This document shows, in pieces, positions 20,077-27,487 of a stretch of 64,000 nucleotides of DNA (its first letter is position 1; each line of letters begins with the position of its first letter). Position numbers and translations under genes: made by a program. The DNA is from Prevotella sp. E15-22 (GTDB taxonomy: Bacteria; Bacteroidota; Bacteroidia; Bacteroidales; Bacteroidaceae), in the NCBI RefSeq assembly GCF_023204875.1, contig NZ_CP096247.1:372001-436000 (forward strand). Direction: 5' to 3'. The notes under the pieces were generated by a model. That model had not been told where the DNA came from. It worked only from the letters and a program-made list of their open reading frames with translations, and ran no database searches.

Positions 20077-20157
20077 TTTGTTTAAACATTGTTAATTCTT
20101 TGTTGTTAATATATGAATTACTTGGAAGATCTTAGATAAAAATTTATATTTGCAACA
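20077..20157 (+). promoter_or_regulatory. Promoter of cassette 2, duplicate of 15170-15250
   Basis: The -7 box TATATTTG lies at 20145-20152 and CTTGG at 20121-20125. The same upstream palindrome TGTTTAAACA falls within 20079-20088. The segment is gap-free against cassette 1's promoter, so both cassettes are probably co-regulated. The 87 bases between the previous terminator and this promoter hold nothing I recognise. Confidence 0.7.
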
Positions 20158-20186
20158 GAATTATAAAACTATAAATAATAACTATT

Positions 20187-21404
20187 ATGAAAAAAATTTT
20201 TTTTCTTTCTTTTTTGATGGTCTTGTCAACTATCAAATTGTATGCTCAGTTAAAAGTCTCAAATGACGGTAAAGTAAAAATCGCGTCTACTTTTACAAAT
20301 TCACAGTCTTTGCTCACTGTGGGGAATAGCGGTTATTCAACAGGTGCTACAAGTATTGGCGTAATAGGTTCTCCAATAGTGAAAGACAGTAAAATTAATG
20401 TGGGAGTTCTAGGAAATGTTGTAGCAAATCAGGAACACTCCCATGATAAAAACTATGGTGTACTTGGTATTACTGGTGTGAATGGAAATCATGGACGCAA
20501 CTTCGGCGTAAGCGGAATGATTGGTTTTAATCCAAATTATTCATATCTGGGCGGAGCAGGAATCTATGCAACGAATTATACTTATATGTTGTCAAATCCC
20601 GATAATATTCAGGGGTTGTATGCGGCTTATTTCCATGGTAATACAAACTTGCATGGTCGTACTATTGCACAGGAAATCTATACGCCTGCAGACGAAAGAC
20701 TTAGTGGAAATGTTGAATCTATGTCTGTTAAGAGTAGGGAAAGCGGAAATACGCTAGACAATCTGCTGGAACTAAATGTTCTGGAATACAACCTCAAGAA
20801 TCAACAAACGACAAGAGTTGCCGCTAACGCTGCGGACATGCCTGATGAAATCAGACAGGCTTATGAGTATATGAAGAAAGACGAAGAGAAAATGAATTCC
20901 CGTCGCCGCTATGGTGTTTCCGCTCAACAGCTACAGAAGGTCTATCCTAGTTTGGTGATGGAGGGACAAGATGGTTATCTATATGTGAACTATACTGAGC
21001 TTGTACCATTGCTTCTTCGCTCTATACAGGAATTGAAAGCTGAATTGGATGAAGTGAAAGGAAACGACGACAAGGTGAAGTATGCTCGTGCTGCCGATTT
21101 TGATGATGAGTCTGCTGATGTCAGCGATGCCACAAAAATCCCTTCAGTAGCTTCGCTTGCCCAGAACACTCCCAATCCCTTTACGGAGCGTACCACCATT
21201 CGCTTCACTTTGCCAGACAATACACGTAATGCCTACATTTACATTTTCGACATGTCAGGCAAGATGCAAAAGCAGATTCCCATTGACAGTTCTATGCAAA
21301 GTGTAACTATAGAAGGTTATGAACTAAGTGCTGGCATGTATATCTACTCTCTTGTTATTGGTGGTAAAGAGGTAAAGACCCGTAGAATGATTTTGTCGAA
21401 GTAA
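20187..21404 (+). CDS. Secreted tail-fibre-like S74-domain protein with T9SS sorting domain (cassette 2)
   Basis: The 405-residue paralogue of the gene at 15288 has a signal peptide ending near KLYA and a shaft with NYGVLG/NFGVSG steps. Its S74 domain covers about residues 165-295 (ADERLSGN, YGVSAQQLQKVYPSLV, GYLYVNYTELVPLLL). Unlike cassette 1, it continues into a full T9SS type A sorting domain: LAQNTPNPFTERTTIRFTLP, YIFDMSGK and LSAGMYIYSLVIGGKEV. This implies export and cell-surface attachment by type IX secretion. The S74 catalytic Ser is again Ala. A trimeric surface fibre is the inference; its binding target is unknown. Confidence 0.8.
   Translation: MKKIFFLSFLMVLSTIKLYAQLKVSNDGKVKIASTFTNSQSLLTVGNSGYSTGATSIGVIGSPIVKDSKINVGVLGNVVANQEHSHDKNYGVLGITGVNGNHGRNFGVSGMIGFNPNYSYLGGAGIYATNYTYMLSNPDNIQGLYAAYFHGNTNLHGRTIAQEIYTPADERLSGNVESMSVKSRESGNTLDNLLELNVLEYNLKNQQTTRVAANAADMPDEIRQAYEYMKKDEEKMNSRRRYGVSAQQLQKVYPSLVMEGQDGYLYVNYTELVPLLLRSIQELKAELDEVKGNDDKVKYARAADFDDESADVSDATKIPSVASLAQNTPNPFTERTTIRFTLPDNTRNAYIYIFDMSGKMQKQIPIDSSMQSVTIEGYELSAGMYIYSLVIGGKEVKTRRMILSK
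20856..21064. repeat. 209-bp near-identical tract shared by the two S74 genes, copy 2
   Basis: This is the partner of 15963-16171. Sequence similarity drops sharply just before and just after it. Downstream, one gene encodes a sorting domain and the other does not. Confidence 0.85.
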
Positions 21405-21409
21405 AAACT

Positions 21410-23386
21410 ATGTATATGAAAAAAATATTATTATTATCACAGTTTTTCCTTTTTTTTATTGTGCCGGTCTTTGCAGAGGATAGCTTCCATTTGGATAAAT
21501 CAATAGCAGAATCGAGGACTATTCGAAGAATGAACGTCTCATTTGAGAGTTCTTCATCATTTAGTTTAGAAAGAAGTAATTCTTATATATCGGGATTGTC
21601 TATATATGGTTCAATAAGAAAGACGTCTCCAGATTATTTTGTGAGAGTTCTGTTAGAAGACAAAAATCAGCATGAATATGTTATACTTGAAATGTTTGAG
21701 GAAATCTGTTCTGATGAAACTTCTTTATTTACAGATTATGCTGAGGAAACAGCTCTTCTGAATAACATCGAACCCAACAGAATTAAAGTATTTATAAGCA
21801 ATGCGAGCATACAAATAGATTCAATTGCCATAGCCCAAACAAGATGTAATTCAAATGTTTTTAAATTCAATCAATCTAAGTTAAGGGATGCTCAAATTGC
21901 TAGTATCGTGAATAGAATAAATAAATTTAATACTGAAAACGATAGACCTTGGATTGCTGGCGCAACAAATCTTTCAAGAGAATCTTACGAAATAAAGAAA
22001 AGAAAGATGGGCTTTTCAGATGATGTTTCATTGGGTGGATTGGAGTATTGTGTCGGTGGATATTTTGTATTTGGTCACAAAAAGAAAAATAAAGAAAGGA
22101 ATCTTGCAAACAACCCTTTTGTAGAATCTTTTGATTGGAGAAATCGGCATGGTAAGAATTGGCTGACTTCCATAAAAGATCAGGGCTTTACAAAATACTG
22201 TGTAGCCTTTTCTGCGCTAGGATGTGTAGAATCGTTAATTAAACTTTATTATAATAGATCAGAGTTAGAGGTTGATTTGTCCGAACAAGAAATAGCTTCT
22301 TGTGGTGATTCAATTCCCCATAAATTTTCCGAAGCCCTCTCTTTTAAAACGGTATCTGACTATATATGTAATCATGGCGTATGTGATGAAGATGCCTATC
22401 CTCTAAATGTTAATTACGATTATACAGAGGTCATTACGTGTGAAAGCGATAATATCGAACCAAATGAATGGTTCCAAATGGGAAGTGATGAGTACGTTGG
22501 ACAACGGCTTAGAGATATAAAGACTGCTTTAATAACAAAAGGCCCCCTAGTCTCTGGCTGGAGGCCAACCTCTGGGCTGGGGCATTCTATGGCTTTGGTT
22601 GGTTATGGAACTTTGCATCAGGGAGATACAATAAGACTTTATGATTCAAGTGCAAATTATCCACGGCCACAATATTCGATTTCTCAAAGATATGATGGGT
22701 CCACTTATTGGATTTTTAAAAACAGTGATGGATTATCTGAGGGGGATCAAGGATATTATTATATCATTTTTGATGATATGATAGGTGATAATAGTAATGT
22801 TTATATCTCTAATATGAGTCCGGCTTTTGCTTTTGGTATGCCGACAGCATCTTTAAACTATACGGATGACGATATCATTATTGAAGATGCTGACGGTGAT
22901 GGCTATTTTAATTGGGGGCTTGGCAGCAAACCAATTGGATGTCCTTCGTGGATTCCCAATGACGAAGATGGAGATGATTCTGATAGTACAAAATATAAGA
23001 TGGATGAATATGGTCATCTTATGAGTGTTATGCAAAGAGATCCCTGTATCATGACTGTAGATTGTGATAACTATTCTGAAAATCTATTGCAAGGTGGAGA
23101 TATTATTATTCCCAATGGTCGAAAATATACGTTATATGGATCTATGATTGGAATAGGGACAGCTTCTATTTCTGTTAAAAGTGGAGGTAAACTGGTTATT
23201 GATGGCGGTATTTGGGCTAATGCGAAACTGAATTTACATCCAGGTTCAGAAGTAATTATTAAGAATGCGGGAAAAATATACATGAGTACTGGTTGGTCGT
23301 TTGACGCTCCGATAGGATGCCAAGTTACTATAGAAAATGGAGAAATATGTGGGCCATTTGTGAAAAAATCCATGAAATGGCAATAA
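21410..23386 (+). CDS. Secreted papain-like cysteine peptidase (C1), atypical active site
   Basis: The 658-residue protein has a signal peptide and a region of about 200 residues that may be a propeptide. The C1 domain starts near residue 240 (FVESFDWRNRHGKNWLTSIK). The catalytic set is Cys264 in DQGFTKYCVAFSA, His392 in GLGHSMALVGYG and Asn438 in WIFKNSDG. The usual CGSCW around the nucleophile is replaced by TKYCV, losing the Trp and the neighbouring Cys. A Ca-binding-type acidic run (DADGDGYF, NDEDGDDSD) and a beta-helix-like tail follow. ATG 21410 and ATG 21416 are both possible starts. The gene begins 5 bases after the S74 gene. Whether it is active is uncertain, but all three catalytic residues are kept. 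Confidence 0.82.
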   Translation: MYMKKILLLSQFFLFFIVPVFAEDSFHLDKSIAESRTIRRMNVSFESSSSFSLERSNSYISGLSIYGSIRKTSPDYFVRVLLEDKNQHEYVILEMFEEICSDETSLFTDYAEETALLNNIEPNRIKVFISNASIQIDSIAIAQTRCNSNVFKFNQSKLRDAQIASIVNRINKFNTENDRPWIAGATNLSRESYEIKKRKMGFSDDVSLGGLEYCVGGYFVFGHKKKNKERNLANNPFVESFDWRNRHGKNWLTSIKDQGFTKYCVAFSALGCVESLIKLYYNRSELEVDLSEQEIASCGDSIPHKFSEALSFKTVSDYICNHGVCDEDAYPLNVNYDYTEVITCESDNIEPNEWFQMGSDEYVGQRLRDIKTALITKGPLVSGWRPTSGLGHSMALVGYGTLHQGDTIRLYDSSANYPRPQYSISQRYDGSTYWIFKNSDGLSEGDQGYYYIIFDDMIGDNSNVYISNMSPAFAFGMPTASLNYTDDDIIIEDADGDGYFNWGLGSKPIGCPSWIPNDEDGDDSDSTKYKMDEYGHLMSVMQRDPCIMTVDCDNYSENLLQGGDIIIPNGRKYTLYGSMIGIGTASISVKSGGKLVIDGGIWANAKLNLHPGSEVIIKNAGKIYMSTGWSFDAPIGCQVTIENGEICGPFVKKSMKWQ

Positions 23387-23447
23387 GTTCTTTAATTTGT
23401 CTATCTTTTGCAATAAGAAGTATTTTTAACTTATAAATTGATGACAT

Positions 23448-24224
23448 ATGAAGATGAAAAAATGTTTTATTATATCATTAATGAATCTGTTCCTCAATGT
23501 TCCCATAACGATTAATGCGTCGGCGTCAGTTTACCATCCCCTGCTGAATGAAGGTAAGGTGTGGAATATGTATTATTCGAACTATAGTCGTAGTTACGAG
23601 CTTACTATTTGCGTGCGAATCATAGGCGACACCATCGTTGACAATGAACAGTGTTACAAGGCAACCTCGGAAACGATAGATCGTGCAACGGGTAATGCCA
23701 TCTCAAAAGGGGGCAGCGTTGCTGTTTTTCTTGAGAAGGACAGAAAGGTGTTCGAAAGACGGAATGACAATTGGCGTTTGCTCTATGACTTCAACCTGCA
23801 ACAGGGTGATGTAAGTGTAGTCAACGATGTTACCCAACAAGAGGTTGTGGCTGTTGATGATGTCGAGGTTAACGAAAATTCTTTCCGCAGGATGACCTTG
23901 AAGGAAACCTATGTGTATAAAGGTGACTCAGTGAGTGTGACAGGCTATTGGGTTGAAGGCGTTGGCAGTAGTTTTGGACTTCTGTTACCAAACAATTGGA
24001 CGGCGATGGATGGGCCAATGTATCTTGAGAGTTGCTATGAGGATGGGGAATGTATCTTCTATGCTACCGATTTCTATAAGTCTGGCGATACGACTGATAT
24101 CAAGGCGACGAACCATGTACAAAGGACCAAGAACAACGTGCTCTTCGACCTCCAAGGTCATCGCCTCAATACAGAGGTCAAACATGGGGTGTATATCCAG
24201 AATGGAAAGAAGGTGATGAGGTGA
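23448..24224 (+). CDS. Secreted protein of unknown function with short C-terminal sorting-like tail (cassette 2)
   Basis: I do not recognise a family for this 258-residue protein. It has a signal peptide (from MKMKKCFIISLMN) and a beta-rich body with WNMYYSNYSRSY, IIGDTIVDNEQCYKAT and VEGVGSSFGLLLP, a pattern frequent in secreted Bacteroidota proteins of unknown role. The tail LFDLQGHR...HGVYIQNGKKVMR is nearly the same as that of the gene at 18527, also at DNA level. It is the third gene of cassette 2, after a 61-base gap, and is followed by a bidirectional terminator. A partner or substrate of the C1 peptidase is possible but unproven. Confidence 0.65.
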   Translation: MKMKKCFIISLMNLFLNVPITINASASVYHPLLNEGKVWNMYYSNYSRSYELTICVRIIGDTIVDNEQCYKATSETIDRATGNAISKGGSVAVFLEKDRKVFERRNDNWRLLYDFNLQQGDVSVVNDVTQQEVVAVDDVEVNENSFRRMTLKETYVYKGDSVSVTGYWVEGVGSSFGLLLPNNWTAMDGPMYLESCYEDGECIFYATDFYKSGDTTDIKATNHVQRTKNNVLFDLQGHRLNTEVKHGVYIQNGKKVMR

Positions 24225-24234
24225 AAGTAAACAC

Positions 24235-24278
24235 ACACAAAAACGCGAGACTCAGGAGCGAGCCTCGCGTTTTTGTGT
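24235..24278. terminator. Bidirectional terminator between cassette 2 and the LRR gene
   Basis: A perfect 15-base stem (24235-24249 with 24264-24278) contains A5 and T5 runs inside the arms and a 14-base loop. It can serve the plus-strand cassette and the minus-strand LRR gene, whose stop lies 18 bases further on. Confidence 0.9.
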
Positions 24279-24295
24279 ATGTGCAGTGGGAAGGA

Positions 24296-27200
24296 TTACT
24301 TCACCAGCAGTTTCTTGGTAGCCTGGGTGCTGCCCTGCTTCATCGTAACGGTGTAGATGCCGGCAGGCAGAGCGATGGCGGCATGACCCTTGACGGTGGT
24401 CTTGTGGCAGAGTTTGCCAGAGAGCGAGACGATGGTTACGTCAGTAGCCTCGTCGCAGGCGATGCGAATCTCACGATTGCCACCCTCGGCAGTAGCCAGG
24501 ACGCTCTTTGTGTCGATGGCTGAGGTGAAGAGCTCGAAACGAGCCACCACATCGGTCACCTTGGTCACCACAAACTTGTTGCCAGTGATCTCAGCACCAT
24601 TCACGCTGACGGCCTTGGCGACATAACCCTCGGCAGGTGTGGTCACCACAGTCAGCTCTGAGCCCTTCTTCACAGTGGTGCCACTCAACACCTCGGCATC
24701 GGCGCTGTCCTTCAGTGTGAGCTCACCATTGTCGCTGGGCAGGATATAGACATAAGAACGGTCGCAGCCAGTGCCGTCGCCTTCGTTCTTCATGTTAGAG
24801 ATCCAGCCCTTGCCACTCAGGATGACGGTCTCGGCATGAGCCACGTCGTTTGACTTGTTGGTGGTGCCGTCCTCACCGTCGAACCACAGCTTGGTGGCAG
24901 TGGTGCTCTCCTCGGCCTCCTGACCAGGCGATACGTAGACGGGCAACAGGTGCATGAAGTCGTTCACTGTGCAGGCATCCCATGCGTTGGCACGAACGTC
25001 GACATACCAGATGCGCTCGTTGGCCGACAGGTCGAGTCCATCGAGCTCGTTGCGACTGGCGCTAAACTTCTCGAGCATCCAGTTCTTCGAGAGGTCGAGG
25101 TGCTTCAGCTTGTTGTTCGACACAGCCACCTCGCGCAGACGGGTGTTGTTCGTGAGGTCGAGACTGTCAATCTCGTTGCCGCTGGCCTGGAGGATATCCA
25201 GGTTCTGCATCTTCGAGAGGTCGAGGCGCTTGATATAGTTGTTGTTCACGTTGAGCTCCATCAGTTTGCTGTTGTTGCTCAGGTTCAGCGAGTCGAGCAT
25301 GTCGTTCTTCACGTCGAGAACCAGCAACTCAGGGTTGTGTGTCAGGTCGAGCGTCTCGATGCTGGTGGTATAGGCCACGAGCTCGGCCAGTTCAGGGTTG
25401 TGGGTGAGGTCGAGTGCCTCGATATCATCGTTCAGGGCCACGTCGAGCGACATCAGTTTGGGCTGGTTGGTTACGTCGAGCTCCTTCAGTTCGTTGCCAT
25501 AGGCCCAGAGGGTACGTATGTCACTGTTGTGCGACAGGTCGATGGCCTTGATGCGGTTGTCGATGCCGAAGCCATAGGGGAAGCTCTCCACGTTGATATA
25601 GGCCACGTTGCCATAGACCTTTACCTCAGAACCCTCTGTCTGGCCATCGAAATAGGTGAACTTCTTGTTGTTGATGGTGCCCTGCTGCAGACTGCCATCG
25701 CCCCAGTCGATAAAGATCTCGGCCTCAGGCTCGTTGCTGCCAAAACCATACTGACTCTCCTGACCAGGATAGACAGAGAAGGTTACGTACTTGTCGCTGG
25801 GACCAGCGTTGGCATCGCTGAACACAGCCTCCACCTCAGCATCGGTGGTGACGAAGAACAGTGAGTCGCTCACCAGCTGGCCATTGATCTTCACGCCCTT
25901 GAAGGTCATGCCCTCCTCGGCCTCGAAGCGAACAACGTTCACATAGCCTGGAATCACCTTGCCATCAGTAGCCTCTTCGTAGTTCTTTTCGAAGGCAGAT
26001 GAGCCAATCAAACCAGAGAAATCGCGGCGATACACCTTGTAGGTGCCACCAACGGCCTCCTTCAGGGTCAGCTGAACGGGCTCCATCGAAGCCGAGCCGT
26101 TGCCCTCCACATCCACATTCCAGTTGCAGTCGAAGTCGTCGAGCACCAGGTATTTGCTGGCATCAGCCTCTGTGGCGCCAGTGGTGCCGCTGACGTAGAT
26201 ACGTCCACTTCTGTTGGGGTTGTGAATGGTGTTGTACATGAAATTCAGCGACTGAGCCGTGAAGTTCTGACAACCCCTCAGGTAGAGGTATCGCAGGTTG
26301 AAGTAGTTGGCAGTGAAGTCGAGATACGACAGGTCGGTAGCGTCGGCCGAGAGAGAAGTGAGGTACATCAGGTCGGACACGTCGAGCTTCTTCAGTGGCA
26401 GACTGTCGACGGTGAGTGAACCCAACTCAGACATGTGGCGCACGTCCAACTCCTGGATGCCAGTGCTTGCCACGTTCAGCGAGCGCATCAGGGTGTTGTT
26501 GGCCAGGTTCAACTTCTTCAGACCCTTGACGCCCTTTGCCGACAGTGATGTCAACTTGGTGTTGGCAGCCACGTTCAACTCCGTCAGGTTGGTGTTGTTC
26601 ACAGCCAACTCAGTCAGCGCTGTCAGTCCACTCACGTCGAGTGCAGACAGTGCGTTGTCGTTCAGTTTCAGGGTGCTCAGCACAGGGTAGTGCTCAGGGG
26701 TGAAGGTGACATCCCACAGTGAGGTGTTGCTCAGGTCGAGCGATGTCAGACTGGGGAAGTTATAGTTGTCGTAGAAGTGCACCAGGTCTGTGTTATAGAG
26801 CGTGATGCCCTTCATGTTGGGGTTCTCGTCGGCAAAGGCCACGGTGGTCAGTTCGCTGTTGTTGTGCAGTTCCACATACTCCAGTTGTGAGAAGTCGCGC
26901 AGGTTCAGCATCTCAATATTGTTGTTTGACAGGTAGAGCATCTTCAGTCCGTAGGCATCACCCAGGTTGATGGTATAGTAACTCAGCTGGTTGCCGTTCA
27001 GTTCCAGCTTCCTCAGCTCGGCCTGCTCTTCCAGTTTGACACCAGTGAGTTCCTGCTCGTTGCAACTCAGTTCCTTCAGTTTGCCATAGACCTTGATGGT
27101 CTGTCCCATCACCTTGTGCTCCTTGCGCAGGGTGTAGAGCATGTCGGCAGGTGTCATCCAGTAAGCCTCCAGATGGCCGTCGCCCCAGTCCACCTTGATG

Positions 27201-27340
27201 GAATCGGCCTCGGCAGGAACAGGTGTCAGTTTCATCGTGCTGCCATATTCCTTGGCTGTGGTTAAGGTGATGACAGACTCAGCCGTCATGCTCGTTGCCG
27301 CAAAGAACAGCAACGCGAGAGTGTGAAAAATCTTTTTCAT
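24296..27340 (-). CDS. Secreted leucine-rich-repeat protein with T9SS-type C-terminus
   Basis: The chosen start (ATG at 27340) gives 1014 residues and a signal peptide, MKKIFHTLALLFFAATSMTA. Upstream codons in frame overlap the promoter and are rejected. The protein has two similar halves. Each starts with a DWGDG module (VDWGDGHL near residue 40, IDWGDGSL near residue 530) followed by IKVYG or VKVYG and a run of LRRs of the LTELDVSxNxxL type. The end (VSLSGKLCH, LPAGIYTVTMKQGSTQATKK) is a T9SS type A-like sorting domain. Such proteins sit at the cell surface and bind proteins or glycans. No enzyme motif is visible. It is monocistronic, between the bidirectional terminator and a divergent promoter region shared with GH10. 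Confidence 0.85.
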   Translation of the reverse strand: MKKIFHTLALLFFAATSMTAESVITLTTAKEYGSTMKLTPVPAEADSIKVDWGDGHLEAYWMTPADMLYTLRKEHKVMGQTIKVYGKLKELSCNEQELTGVKLEEQAELRKLELNGNQLSYYTINLGDAYGLKMLYLSNNNIEMLNLRDFSQLEYVELHNNSELTTVAFADENPNMKGITLYNTDLVHFYDNYNFPSLTSLDLSNTSLWDVTFTPEHYPVLSTLKLNDNALSALDVSGLTALTELAVNNTNLTELNVAANTKLTSLSAKGVKGLKKLNLANNTLMRSLNVASTGIQELDVRHMSELGSLTVDSLPLKKLDVSDLMYLTSLSADATDLSYLDFTANYFNLRYLYLRGCQNFTAQSLNFMYNTIHNPNRSGRIYVSGTTGATEADASKYLVLDDFDCNWNVDVEGNGSASMEPVQLTLKEAVGGTYKVYRRDFSGLIGSSAFEKNYEEATDGKVIPGYVNVVRFEAEEGMTFKGVKINGQLVSDSLFFVTTDAEVEAVFSDANAGPSDKYVTFSVYPGQESQYGFGSNEPEAEIFIDWGDGSLQQGTINNKKFTYFDGQTEGSEVKVYGNVAYINVESFPYGFGIDNRIKAIDLSHNSDIRTLWAYGNELKELDVTNQPKLMSLDVALNDDIEALDLTHNPELAELVAYTTSIETLDLTHNPELLVLDVKNDMLDSLNLSNNSKLMELNVNNNYIKRLDLSKMQNLDILQASGNEIDSLDLTNNTRLREVAVSNNKLKHLDLSKNWMLEKFSASRNELDGLDLSANERIWYVDVRANAWDACTVNDFMHLLPVYVSPGQEAEESTTATKLWFDGEDGTTNKSNDVAHAETVILSGKGWISNMKNEGDGTGCDRSYVYILPSDNGELTLKDSADAEVLSGTTVKKGSELTVVTTPAEGYVAKAVSVNGAEITGNKFVVTKVTDVVARFELFTSAIDTKSVLATAEGGNREIRIACDEATDVTIVSLSGKLCHKTTVKGHAAIALPAGIYTVTMKQGSTQATKKLLVK

Positions 27341-27399
27341 CAGAGTTTTTGTTGTGTTTATAATATTGAATTTAATTAAGTATTCTCTGTTTTGGCGTG

Positions 27400-27407
27400 C
27401 AAAGGTA
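27400..27407 (-). promoter_or_regulatory. -7 box for the LRR gene
   Basis: On the minus strand this reads TACCTTTG followed by C, matching TAnnTTTG, 60 bases before the ATG at 27340. No convincing -33 TTTG was seen. Confidence 0.55.
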
Positions 27408-27461
27408 ATACAAAAATAGCACAATTTGGTATGTAATGCCCCTTATTTCCTTTTTTCTTCG

Positions 27462-27469
27462 TATCTTTG
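27462..27469 (+). promoter_or_regulatory. -7 box for the GH10-GH95 operon
   Basis: TATCTTTG followed by CAG matches the TAnnTTTG consensus and lies 18 bases before the ATG at 27488. The 5' leader would therefore be very short. Together with the box at 27400 it defines a divergent promoter region. Confidence 0.6.
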
Positions 27470-27487
27470 CAGTCTGAAACTATAATT

